From Bombus terrestris (lineage: Eukaryota; Arthropoda; Insecta; Hymenoptera; Apidae): a stretch of 64,000 bases of DNA. The stretch covers positions 2,480,001-2,544,000 of the forward strand of contig NW_025963555.1 of assembly GCF_910591885.1 (NCBI RefSeq), given 5' to 3'. The notes under the pieces were generated by a model that was not told where the DNA came from, did not search any database, and saw only the letters and a list, made by a program, of their open reading frames with translations. Shown one piece after another: positions 52,528 through 64,000 of the stretch (its first letter is position 1; each line of letters opens with the position of its first letter). Made by a program: the position numbers and the translations under genes.

Positions 52528-54141
52528 ATTTCAATGTCCGTATCTGCCAAACCGTTGGTTTGTGACACACCTTTACGCGTATCTCGCTCGCTGCGCTCGC
52601 TCGAAAACTATAGCCTAACCTAAAACCAATCCATCTTGCGTTCATTATTCGACATGGTGGCGACATATTTCGAATTTGCGAACGTGTCTGATCGGTTGTG
52701 AGGTTGGACAGGATTTTTACGAGCGAGCGGAGCGAGCGAGCAACGATCACAATTTCCAAGCTATACATATACCGTATATTGCCTTGCATATATTTCGTGT
52801 TATTAACTAATTTTGTCAGACATTTCGGACATCACATTGCACTGTAGTATGTGGAAATAGTACTATTTATGTGAAACTATTCATAAACTGTATACATTTA
52901 TCAGTAGGCAATAGGATAAAGACTTCCGGCTCCTCGGGCTGGTGCGAATATTAGAATGTCCCAATGTGCCAAACCGATGGATTGTGACATACCTTTACGC
53001 GTATCTCGCTCGCTGCGCTCGCTCGAAAACTATAGCCTAACCTAAAACTAATCCATCTTGCGTTCATTATTCGATATGGTGGCGACATATTTCAAATTTG
53101 GGAACGTGTCGGATCGGATGTGAGGTTGGACTAAATTTTTATGAGCGAGCGGAGCGAGCGAGCATCGGTCACAATTTCCAAGCTATACATATACCTTATA
53201 TTGCCTTGCATATATTTCGTGTTATTACCTTATTTTGTCAGCCATTTCGGACATCACATTGCACTGTGGTATGTGGAAATAGTACTATTTATGTGAAACT
53301 ATTCATAAACTGTAAACATTTGACAGTAGGCAATAGGATAAAGACTTCCGGCTCCTCGGGCTGGTGCGAATATTTCAATGTCCGTATGTGCCAAACCGAT
53401 GGACTGTGACACACCTCTCCGCGTGCCTCGCTCGCCATGCTCGCTCGAAAGCTATAGCCTAACCGAAAACCAATCCCTCTTGCGTTAGTCACTCGACATG
53501 GAGGCGACTTATTTCAAATTTGGGAACGTGTCGGAGCGGATGTGAGGTTGGACTAAATTTTCACGAGCGAGCGGAGCGGGCGAGCAACGATCACAATTTC
53601 CAAGCTATACATATACCTTATATTGCCTTGCATATATTTCGTGTTATTACCTACTTTTGTCAGCCATTTCGGACATCATATTGCACTGTGGTATGTGGAA
53701 ATAGTACTATTTATGTGAAACTATTCATAAACTGTAAACATTTGTCAGTAGGCAATAGGATAAAGACTTTCGGCTCCTCGGGCTTGTGCGAATATTTCAA
53801 TGTCCCCATGTGCCAAATAGTTGGATTGTAACACACCTCTCCGCGTCCCTCGCTCGCCGTGCTCGCTCGAAAGCTATAGCCTAACCGAAAACCAATCCCT
53901 CTTGCGTTAGTCATTCGACATGGAGGCGACTTATTTCAAATTTGGGAACGTGTCTGGTCGGATGTGAGGTTGGACTAAATTTTTACGAGCGAGCGGAGCG
54001 AGCGAGCAACTGTCACAATTTCCAAGCTATACATATACCTTATATTGCCTTGCATATATTTCGTGTTATTACCTTATTTTGTCAGCCATTTCTGACATCA
54101 CATTGCACTGTAGTATGTGGAAATAGTACTATTTATGTGAA

Positions 54142-55903
54142 ACTATTCATAAACTGTAAACATTTGTCAGTAGGCAATAGGATAAATACTTCCGGCTCCT
54201 CGGGCTGGTGCGAATATTTCAATGTCCGTATGTGCCAAACCGTTGGTTTGTGACACACCTTTACGCGGATCTCGCTCGCTGCGCTCGCTCGAAAGATATA
54301 GCCTAACCTAAAACCAATCCATCTTACGTTCATTATTCGATATGGTGGCGACATATTTCGAATTTGCGAACGTGTCTGATCGGTTGTGAGGTTGGACAGG
54401 ATTTTTACGAGCGAGCGGAGCGAGCGAGCAACGATCACAATTTCCAAGCTATACATATACCGTATATTGCCTTGCATATATTTCTTGTTATTAACTAATT
54501 TTGTCAGACATTTCGGACATCACATTGCACTGTAGTATGTGGAAGTAGTACTATTTATGTGAAACTATTCATAAACTGTATACATTTATCAGTAGGCAAT
54601 AGGATATAGACTTCCGGCTCCTCGGGCTGGTGCGAATATTTGAATGTCCCAATGTGCCAAACCGATGGATTGTGACACACCTTTACGCGTACCTCGCTCG
54701 CTGCGCTCGCTCGAAAACTATAGCCTAACCTAAAACCAATCCATCTTGCGGTCATTATTCGATATGGTGGCGACATATTTCAAATTTGGGAACGTGTCGG
54801 ATCGGATGTGAGGTTGGACTAAATCTTCACGAGCGAGCGGAGCGAGCGAGCAACGATCACAATTTCCAAGCTATACATATACCTTATATTACCTTGCACA
54901 TATTTCGTGTTATTAGCTACTTTTGTCAGCCATTTCGGACATCACATTGCACTGTAGTATGTGGAAATAGTACTATTTATGTGAAACTATTCATAAACTG
55001 TAAACATTTGTCAGTAGGCAATAGGATAAATACTTCCGGCTCCTCGGGCTGGTGCGAATATTTCAATGTCCGTATGTGCCAAACCGTTGGTTTGTGACAC
55101 ACCTTTACGCGTATGTCGCTCGCTGCGCTCGCTCGAAAGCTATAGCCTAACCTAAAACCAATCCATCTTGCGTTCATTATTCGATATGGTGGCGACATAT
55201 TTCGAATTTGCGGACGTATCGGATCGGTTGTGAGGATGGACTAGATTTTTACAAGCGAGCGGAGCGAGCGGGCAACGATCACAATTTCCAAGCTATACAT
55301 ATACCTTATATTGCCTTGCATATAATTCGCGTTATTACCTAATTTTGTCAGACATTTCGGACATCACATTGCAGTGTACGATGTGGAAATAATACTATTT
55401 ATGTGAAACTATTCATAAACTGTATACATTTGTCAGTAGGCAATAGGATAAAGACTTCCGGCTCCTCGGGCTGGTGCGAATATTTGAATGTCCCAATGTG
55501 CCAAACCGATGGACTGTGACACACCTCTCCGCGTGCCTCGCTCGCCATGCTCGCTCGAAAGCTATAGCCTAACCGAAAACCAATCGCTCTTGCGTTAGTC
55601 ACTCGACATGGAGGCGACTTATTTCAAATTTGGCAACGTGACGGAGCGGATGTGAGGTTGGACTAAATTTTCACGAGCGAGCGGAGCGAGCGAGCAACGG
55701 TCACAATTTCCAAGCTATACATATACCTTATATTGCCTTGCATATAATTCGCGTTATTACCTAATTTTGTCAGACATTTCGGACATCACATTGCACTGTA
55801 GTATGTGGAAATAGTACTATTTATGTGAAACTATTCATAAACTGTAAACATTTGTCAGTAGGCAATAGGATAAATACTTCCTGCTCCTCGGGCTGGTGCG
55901 AAT
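54142..55903 (+). repeat. 1.76-kb block, copy 2 of a pair 8 monomers apart
   Basis: This is the partner of 50766-52527. Private differences here include AGGATATAGAC near 54603 and GATTGCAGTGTACG. Part of it also matches 47.8-48.6 kb at offset 6,330 bp (15 monomers), so three related copies of this stretch exist. Confidence 0.75.
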
Positions 55904-56560
55904 ATTTGAATGTCCCAATGTGCCAAACCGATGGACTGTGACACACCTCTCCGCGTGCCTCGCTCGCCATGCTCGCTCGAAAGCTATAGCCTAACCGAAA
56001 ACCAATCGCTCTTGCGTTAGTCACTCGACATGGAGGCGACTTATTTCAAATTTGGCAACGTGACGGAGCGGATGTGAGGTTGGACTAAATTTTCACGAGC
56101 GAGCGGAGCGAGCGAGCAACGGTCACAATTTCCAAGCTATACATATACCGTATATTGCCTTGCATATATTTCGTGTTATTAACTAATTTTGTCAGACATT
56201 TCGGACATCACATTGCACTGTAGTATGTGGAAATAGTACTATTTATGTGAAACTATTCATAAACTGTATACATTTATCAGTAGGCAATAGGATAAAGACT
56301 TCCGGCTCCTCGGGCTGGTGCGAATATTAGAATGTCCCAATGTGCCAAACCGATGGATTGTGACACACCTCTCCGCGTGCCTCGCTCGCCATGCTCGCTC
56401 GAAAGCTATAGCCTAACCGAAAACCAATCGCTCTTGCGTTAGTCACTCGACATGGAGGCGACTTATTTCAAATTTGGCAACGTGACGGAGCGGATGTGAG
56501 GTTGGACTAAATTTTCACGAGCGAGCGGAGCGAGCGAGCAACGGTCACAATTTCCAAGCT
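55520..56560 (+). repeat. Run of three near-identical type B foldbacks
   Basis: Three consecutive monomers share the same long type B tract (CTCTCCGCGTGCC to GGCAACGTGACGGAGC), with landmarks at 55630, 56052 and 56474. Elsewhere this form occurs singly, for example near 25650 and 32400. This looks like local single-monomer spreading of one foldback haplotype while the spacers stay different. Confidence 0.7.
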
Positions 56561-58583
56561 ATACATATACCGTATATTGCCTTGCATATATTTCGTGTTA
56601 TTAACTAATTTTGTCAGACATTTCGGACATCATATTGCACTGTGGTATGTGGAAATAGTACTATTTATGTGAAACTATTCATAAACTGTAAACATTTGTC
56701 AGTAGGCAATAGGATAAAGACTTTCGGCTCCTCGGGCTTGTGCGAATATTTCAATGTCCCCATGTGCCAAATAGTTGGATTGTAACACACCTCTCCGCGT
56801 CCCTCGCTCGCCGTGCTCGCTCGAAAGCTATAGCCTAACCGAAAACCAATCCCTCTTGCGTTAGTCATTCGACATGGAGGCGACTTATTTCAAATTTGGG
56901 AATGTGTCTGGTCGGATGTGAGGTTGGACTAAATTTTTACGAGCGAGCGGAGCGAGCGAGCAACTGTCACAATTTCCAAGCTATACATATACCTTATATT
57001 GCCTTGCATATATTTCGTGTTATTACCTTATTTTGTAAGCCATTTCTGACATCACATTGCACTGTAGTATGTGGAAATAGTACTATTTATGTGAAACTAT
57101 TCATAAACTGTAAACATTTGTCAGTAGGCAATAGGATAAATACTTCCGGCTCCTCGGGCTGGTGCGAATATTTCAATGTCCGTATGTGCCAAACCGTTGG
57201 TTTGTGACACACCTTTACGCGGATCTCGCTCGCTGCGCTCGCTCGAAAGCTATAGCCTAACCTAAAACCAATCCATCTTACGTTCATTATTCGATATGGT
57301 GGCGACATATTTCGAATTTGCGAACGTGTCTGATCGGTTGTGAGGTTGGACAGGATTTTTACGAGCGAGCGGAGCGAGCGAGCAACGATCACAATTTCCA
57401 AGCTATACATATACCGTATATTGCCTTGCATATATGTCTTGTTATTAACTAATTCTGTCAGACATTTCGGACATCACATTGCACTGTAGTATGTGGAAGT
57501 AGTACTATTTATGTGAAACTATTCATAAACTGTATACATTTATCAGCAGGCAATAGGATAAATACTTCCGGCTCCTCGGGCTGGTGCGAATATTTCAATG
57601 TCCGTATGTGCCAAGCCGTTGGTTTGTGACACACCTTTACGCGTATGTCGCTCGCTGCGCTCGCTCGAAAGCTATAGCCTAACCTAAAACCAATCCATCT
57701 TGCGTTCATTATTCGATATGGTGGCGACATATTTCGAATTTGCGAACGTATCGGATCTGTTGTGAGGATGGACTAGATTTTTACAAGCGAGCGCAGCGAG
57801 CGAGCAACGATCACAATTTCAAAGCTATACATATACCTTATATTGCCTTGCATATAATTCGCGTTATTACCTAATTTTGTCAGACATTTCGGACATCACA
57901 TTGCACTGTACGATGTGGAAATAATACTATTTATGTGAAACTATTCATAAACTGTATACATTTGTCAGTAGGCAATAGGATAAAGACTTTCGGCTCCTCG
58001 GGCTGGTGCGAATATTTCAATGTCCCCATGTGCCAAACAGTTGGATTGAAACACACCTCTCCGCGTCCCTCGCTCGCCGTGCTCGCTCGAAAGCTATAGC
58101 CTAACCGAAAACCAATCCCTCTTGCGTTAGTCATTCGACATGGAGGCGACTTATTTCAAATTTGGGAACGTGTCGGATCGGATGTGAGGTTGGACTAAAT
58201 TTTTACGAGCGAGCGGGGCGAGCGAGCAACGGTCACAATTTCCAAGCTATACATATACCTTATATTGCCTTGCATATATTTCGTGTTATTACCTTATTTT
58301 GTCAGCCATTTCGGACATCACATTGCACTGTAGTATGTGGAAATAGTACTATTTATGTGAAACTATTCATAAACTGTAAACATTTGTCAGTAGGCAATAG
58401 GATAAAGACTTCCGGCTCCTCGGGCTGGTTCGAATATTTCAATGTCCGTATGTGCCAAACCGTTGGTTTGTGACACACCTTTACGCGTATCTCGCTCGCT
58501 GCGCTCGCTCGAAAGCTATAGCATAACCTAAAACCAATCCATCTTGCGTTCATTATTCGATATGGTGGCGACATATTTCGAAT

Positions 58584-58996
58584 TTGCGAACGTATCGGAT
58601 CGGTTGTGAGGATGGACTAGATTTTTACAAGCGAGCGAGCAACGATCACAATTTCAAAGCTATACATATACCTTATATTGCCTTGCATATAATTCGCGTT
58701 ATTACCTACTTTTGTCAGCCATTTCGGACATCATATTGCACTGTAGTATGTGGAAATAGTACTATTTATGTGAAACTATTCAGAAACTGTAAACATTTGT
58801 CAGTAGGCAATAGGATAAATACTTCCGGCTCCTCGGGCTGGTGCAAATATTTCAATGTCCGTATGTGCCAAACCGTTGGTTTGTGACACACCTTTACGCG
58901 TATCTCGCTCGCTGCGCTCGCTCGAAAGCTATAGCCTAACCTAAAACCAATCCATCTTGCGTTCATTATTCGATATGGTGGCGACATATTTCGAAT
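58584..58996 (+). repeat. 413-bp monomer with the same 9-bp arm deletion
   Basis: The arm is identical to that of the 12595 monomer, 46 kb away, and the flanking text matches (GGATGGACTAGATTTTTACA, then CAATTTCAAAGC). Common descent is therefore likelier than repeated deletion. The monomer also carries CAGAAACTG and GGTGCAAATATT. Confidence 0.9.
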
Positions 58997-61900
58997 TTGC
59001 GAACGTATCGGATCGGTTGTGAGGATGGACTAGATTTTTACAAGCGAGCGCAGCGAGCGAGCAACGATCACAATTTCAAAGCTATACATATACCTTAGAT
59101 TGCCTTGCATATAATTCGCGTTATTACCTAATTTTGTCAGACATTTCGGACATCACATTGCACTGTACGATGTGGAAATAATACTATTTATGTGAAACTA
59201 TTCATAAACTGTATACGTTTGTCAGTAGGCAATAGGATAAAGACTTCCGGCTCCTCGGGCTGGTGCGAATATTTGAATGTCCCAATGTGCCAAACCGATG
59301 GATTGTGACACACCTTTACGCGTATCTCGCTCGCTGCGCTCGCTCGAAAACTATAGCCTAACCTAAAACCAATCCATCTTGCGTTCATTATTCGATATGG
59401 TGGCGACATATTTCAAATTTGGGAACGTGTCGGATCGGATGTGAGGTTGGACTAAATTTTTACGAGCGAGCGGAGCGAGCGAGCAACGGTCACAATTTCC
59501 AAGCTATACATATACCTTATATTGCCTTGCATATATTTCGTGTTATTACCTTATTTTGTCAGCCATTTCGGACATCACACTGCACTGTAGTATGTGGAAA
59601 TAGTACTATTTATGTGAAACTATTCATAAACTGTAAACATTTGTCAGTAGGCAATAGGATAAATACTTCCGACTCCTCGGGCTGGTGCGAATATTTCAAT
59701 GTCCCAATGTGCCAAACTGATGGACTGTGACACACTTCTCCGCTTGCCTCGCTCGCCATGCTCGCTCGAAAGCTATAGCCTAACCGAAAACCAATCCCTC
59801 TTGCGTTAGTCATTCGACATGGAGGCGACTTATTTCAAATTTGGGAACGTGTCGGAGCGGATGTGGGGTTGGACTAAATTTTCACGAGCGAGCGGAGCGA
59901 GCGAGCAACGATCACAATTTCCAAGCTATACATATACCTTATATTGCCTTGCATATATTTCGTGTTATTACCTACTTTTGTCAGCCATTTCGAACATCAT
60001 ATTGCACTGTGGTATGTGGAAATAGTACTATTTATGTGAAACTATTCATAAACTGTATACATTTGTCAGTAGGCAATAGGATAAAGACTTCCGGCTCCTC
60101 GGGCTGGTGCGAATATTTGAATGTCCCAATGTGCCAAACCGATGGATTGTGACACACCTCTCCGCGTGCCTCGCTCGCCATGCTCGCTCGAAAGCTATAG
60201 CCTAACCGAAAACCAATCGCTCTTGCGTTAGTCACTCGACATGGAGGCGACTTATTTCAAATTTGGCAACGTGACGGAGCGGATGTGAGGTTGGACTAAA
60301 TTTTCACGAGCGAGCGGAGCGAGCGAGCAACGGTCACAATTTCCAAGCTATACATATACCGTATATTGCCTTGCATATATTTCGTGTTATTAACTAATTT
60401 TGTCAGACATTTCGGACATCATATTGCACTGTGGTATGTGGAAATAGTACTATTTATGTGAAACTATTCATAAACTGTAAACATTTGTCAGTAGGCAATA
60501 GGATAAAGACTTTCGGCTCCTCGGGCTTGTGCGAATATTTCAATGTCCCCATGTGCCAAATAGTTGGATTGTAACACACCTCTCCGCGTCCCTCGCTCGC
60601 CGTGCTCGCTCGAAAGCTATAGCCTAACCGAAAACCAATCCCTCTTGCGTTAGTCATTCGACATGGAGGCGACTTATTTCAAATTTGGGAATGTGTCTGG
60701 TCGGATGTGAGGTTGGACTAAATTTTTACGAGCGAGCGGAGCGAGCGAGCAACTGTCACAATTTCCAAGCTATACATATACCTTATATTGCCTTGCATAT
60801 ATTTCGTGTTATTACCTTATTTTGTAAGCCATTTCTGACATCACATTGCACTGTAGTATGTGGAAATAGTACTATTTATGTGAAACTATTCATAAACTGT
60901 AAACATTTGTCAGTAGGCAATAGGATAAATACTTCCGGCTCCTCGGGCTGGTGCGAATATTTCAATGTCCGTATGTGCCAAACCGTTGGTTTGTGACACA
61001 CCTTTACGCGGATCTCGCTCGCTGCGCTCGCTCGAAAGCTATAGCCTAACCTAAAACCAATCCATCTTACGTTCATTATTCGATATGGTGGCGACATATT
61101 TCGAATTTGCGAACGTGTCTGATCGGTTGTGAGGTTGGACAGGATTTTTACGAGCGAGCGGAGCGAGCGAGCAACGATCACAATTTCCAAGCTATACATA
61201 TACCGTATATTGCCTTGCATATATGTCTTGTTATTAACTAATTCTGTCAGACATTTCGGACATCACATTGCACTGTAGTATGTGGAAGTAGTACTATTTA
61301 TGTGAAACTATTCATAAACTGTATACATTTATCAGCAGGCAATAGGATAAATACTTCCGGCTCCTCGGGCTGGTGCGAATATTTCAATGTCCGTATGTGC
61401 CAAGCCGTTGGTTTGTGACACACCTTTACGCGTATGTCGCTCGCTGCGCTCGCTCGAAAGCTATAGCCTAACCTAAAACCAATCCATCTTGCGTTCATTA
61501 TTCGATATGGTGGCGACATATTTCGAATTTGCGAACGTATCGGATCTGTTGTGAGGATGGACTAGATTTTTACAAGCGAGCGCAGCGAGCGAGCAACGAT
61601 CACAATTTCAAAGCTATACATATACCTTATATTGCCTTGCATATAATTCGCGTTATTACCTAATTTTGTCAGACATTTCGGACATCACATTGCACTGTAC
61701 GATGTGGAAATAATACTATTTATGTGAAACTATTCATAAACTGTATACATTTGTCAGTAGGCAATAGGATAAAGACTTTCGGCTCCTCGGGCTGGTGCGA
61801 ATATTTCAATGTCCCCATGTGCCAAACAGTTGGATTGAAACACACCTCTCCGCGTCCCTCGCTCGCCGTGCTCGCTCGAAAGCTATAGCCTAACCGAAAA

Positions 61901-62372
61901 CCAATCCCTCTTGCGTTAGTCATTCGACATGGAGGCGACTTATTTCAAATTTGGGAACGTGTCGGATCGGATGTGAGGTTGGACTAAATTTTTACGAGCG
62001 AGCGGGGCGAGCGAGCAACGGTCACAATTTCCAAGCTATACATATACCTTATATTGCCTTGCATATATTTCGTGTTATTACCTTATTTTGTCAGCCATTT
62101 CGGACATCACATTGCACTGTACAATGTGGAAATAGTACTATTTATGTGAAACTATTCATAAACTGTAAACATTTGTCAGTAGGCAATAGGATAAAGACTT
62201 CCGGCTCCTCGGGCTGGTTCGAATATTTCAATGTCCGTATGTGCCAAACCGTTGGTTTGTGACACACCTTTACGCGTATCTCGCTCGCTGCGCTCGCTCG
62301 AAAGCTATAGCATAACCTAAAACCAATCCATCTTGCGTTCATTATTCGATATGGTGGCGACATATTTCGAAT

Positions 62373-62785
62373 TTGCGAACGTATCGGATCGGTTGTGAGG
62401 ATGGACTAGATTTTTACAAGCGAGCGAGCAACGATCACAATTTCAAAGCTATACATATACCTTATATTGCCTTGCATATAATTCGCGTTATTACCTACTT
62501 TTGTCAGCCATTTCGGACATCATATTGCACTGTAGTATGTGGAAATAGTACTATTTATGTGAAACTATTCATAAACTGTAAACATTTGTCAGTAGGCCGT
62601 AGGATAAATACTTCCGGCTCCTCGGGCTGGTGCAAATATTTCAATGTCCGTATGTGCCAAACCGTTGGTTTGTGACACACCTTTACGCGTATCTCGCTCG
62701 CTGCGCTCGCTCGAAAGCTATAGCCTAACCTAAAACCAATCCATCTTGCGTTCATTATTCGATATGGTGGCGACATATTTCGAAT
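62373..62785 (+). repeat. 413-bp monomer, duplicate of the 58584 copy
   Basis: This is the third 413-bp unit, produced by the 3,789-bp tandem duplication. It differs from its partner by CATAAACTG and by GGCCGTAGG near 62598. Confidence 0.9.
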
Positions 62786-63629
62786 TTGCGAACGTATCGG
62801 ATCGGTTGTGAGGATGGACTAGATTTTTACAAGCGAGCGCAGCGAGCGAGCAACGATCACAATTTCAAAGCTATACATATACCTTAGATTGCCTTGCATA
62901 TAATTCGCGTTATTACCTAATTTTGTCAGACATTTCGGACATCACATTGCACTGTACGATGTGGAAATAATACTATTTATGTGAAACTATTCATAAACTG
63001 TATACGTTTGTCAGTAGGCAATAGGATAAAGACTTCCGGCTCCTCGGGCTGGTGCGAATATTTGAATGTCCCAATGTGCCAAACCGATGGATTGTGACAC
63101 ACCTTTACGCGTATCTCGCTCGCTGCGCTCGCTCGAAAACTATAGCCTAACCTAAAACCAATCCATCTTGCGTTCATTATTCGATATGGTGGCGACATAT
63201 TTCAAATTTGGGAACGTGTCGGATCGGATGTGAGGTTGGACTAAATTTTTACGAGCGAGCGGAGCGAGCGAGCAACGGTCACAATTTCCAAGCTATACAT
63301 ATACCTTATATTGCCTTGCATATATTTCGTGTTATTACCTTATTTTGTCAGCCATTTCGGACATCACACTGCACTGTAGTATGTGGAAATAGTACTATTT
63401 ATGTGAAACTATTCATAAACTGTAAACATTTGTCAGTAGGCAATAGGATAAATACTTCCGACTCCTCGGGCTGGTGCGAATATTTCAATGTCCCAATGTG
63501 CCAAACTGATGGACTGTGACACACTTCTCCGCTTGCCTCGCTCGCCATGCTCGCTCGAAAGCTATAGCCTAACCGAAAACCAATCCCTCTTGCGTTAGTC
63601 ATTCGACATGGAGGCGACTTATTTCAAAT

Positions 63630-64000
63630 TTGGGAACGTGTCGGAGCGGATGTGGGGTTGGACTAAATTTTCACGAGCGAGCGGAGCGAGCGAGCAACGA
63701 TCACAATTTCCAAGCTATACATATACCTTATATTGCCTTGCATATATTTCGTGTTATTACCTACTTTTGTCAGCCATTTCGAACATCATATTGCACTGTG
63801 GTATGTGGAAATAGTACTATTTATGTGAAACTATTCATAAACTGTATACATTTGTCAGTAGGCAATAGGATAAAGACTTCCGGCTCCTCGGGCTGGTGCG
63901 AATATTTGAATGTCCCAATGTGCCAAACCGATGGATTGTGACACACCTTTACGCGTATCTCGCTCGCTGCGCTCGCTCGAAAGCTATAGCCTAACCTAAA
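63630..64000 (+). repeat. Partial monomer at the right edge
   Basis: The last unit is cut after 371 bp, inside the left half of the next foldback, which starts at 63959 and ends in CCTAACCTAAA. It carries the type B foldback just upstream (63537-63694) and then switches to a type A left arm. Confidence 0.95.

Larger units (their letters stand above)
13008..58583 (+). repeat. 108 consecutive monomers in exact 422-bp register
   Basis: The phase landmark recurs at every 422-bp step from 13008 to 58584, and 58584 minus 13008 equals 108 times 422. Adjacent monomers differ by many substitutions in this interval, yet no net insertion or deletion is seen at any step. The units outside the run include six of 421 bp and three of 413 bp. 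Compensating small indels inside one monomer are possible but none was noticed. Either indels are selected against, or the segment was recently amplified from indel-free units. Confidence 0.9.
56332..63946 (+). repeat. Doubled 9-monomer higher-order unit (2 x 3,789 bp)
   Basis: 56332-60120 recurs directly at 60121-63909, with homology to 63946. The unit is eight 422-bp monomers plus one 413-bp monomer, so its length is 3,789 bp. Shared markers include GGGAATGTGTCTGG, TTTTGTAAGCC, GGATCTGTTGTGAGG, GGATTGAAACACACC, GCATAACC and CACACTGCACTG. Noticed differences are few: GT at 58333-58334 facing CA at 62122-62123, CAGAAACTG facing CATAAACTG, and AA facing CG at 62598-62599. This is the longest tandem higher-order duplication in the window. 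Confidence 0.9.
1..64000. repeat. 422-bp satellite DNA array covering the whole window
   Basis: Every part of the window aligns to the same 422-bp unit in the same orientation. Recurrent landmarks in each copy are the GAGC-rich arm, CAATTTCCAAGC, TTTTGTCAG, CATTGCACTGTA, GTAGGCAATAGG, GGGCTGGTGCGAATATT, CGCTCGCTCGAAA and GCCTAACC. Copies are phased by the TTG of TTGSGAACGT at 363, 785, 1206 and so on to 63630, giving 150 full units. There is no interruption by unique sequence, transposon or gene, and both ends of the window are still inside the array, so the true array is longer. Long homogeneous arrays of this kind are typical of eukaryotic heterochromatin such as centromeric, pericentromeric or subtelomeric blocks. 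Which of these applies cannot be read here. No gene-free stretch needs separate comment because all of it is this repeat. Confidence 0.98.

Noticed and set aside
1..64000. CRISPR array
   Set aside because: The period is 422 bp with no short repeat/unique spacer alternation; the spacer segments are themselves repeats.
1..64000. rDNA, tRNA or snRNA gene cluster
   Set aside because: No rRNA-like conserved core, tRNA A/B boxes in proper spacing, or T-run terminators were found in the monomer.

Overview
The whole 64-kb window is one uninterrupted satellite DNA array. I see no gene, RNA gene, mobile-element coding region, CRISPR array or unique sequence anywhere in it. The unit is a 422-bp monomer in head-to-tail orientation: 150 complete monomers (363-63629) plus a partial one at each end, about 151.7 copies. 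By phase, 141 of the 150 are 422 bp, six are 421 bp (785, 4582, 5425, 6268, 7533, 10064) and three are 413 bp (12595, 58584, 62373). From 13008 to 58583 there are 108 consecutive monomers with no net length change.

Organism: a eukaryote is near certain from the size, homogeneity and higher-order structure of the array. Many monomers carry CCTAACCTAA, two units of the TTAGG telomere repeat typical of insects and many other arthropods, so an arthropod is a weak guess. The motif is only 10 bp and lies inside a larger palindrome, so it may be chance. The chromosomal site (centromere, heterochromatin block, subtelomere) cannot be read from this window.

Monomer layout, using as zero the TTG of the TTGSGAACGT motif (363, 785, 1206 ... 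63630): offsets -93 to +64 form a 158-bp imperfect palindrome (foldback). Its 21-bp outer arms are GAGC-rich. Offsets 65-328 are a 264-bp AT-richer spacer with no clear internal symmetry. Diagnostic substitutions define two main states of the foldback (A: ...CCTAACCTAAAACC..., GATATGGTGGCGAC; B: ...CCTAACCGAAAACC..., GACATGGAGGCGAC). Many monomers are mosaics of A and B.

Regional layout: 1-9.8 kb contains a 2.84-kb block present twice, 16 monomers apart, with an 843-bp dimer duplication between. 11.2-12.6 kb has a dimer duplication and a 413-bp monomer. 14.7-23.4 kb is a doubled 6-mer followed by an overlapping doubled 5-mer. 27.0-35.4 kb repeats that 6-mer then 5-mer architecture with different monomers. 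34-56 kb is a mosaic of blocks shared at spacings of 7, 8, 14, 15 and 16 monomers, with short in-register conversion patches. 56.3-63.9 kb is a doubled 9-monomer unit of 3,789 bp. The window therefore records several rounds of unequal exchange or amplification plus local gene conversion, with no single fixed higher-order repeat.

The recurring open frames on both strands are by-products of the repeat and are not annotated as genes.
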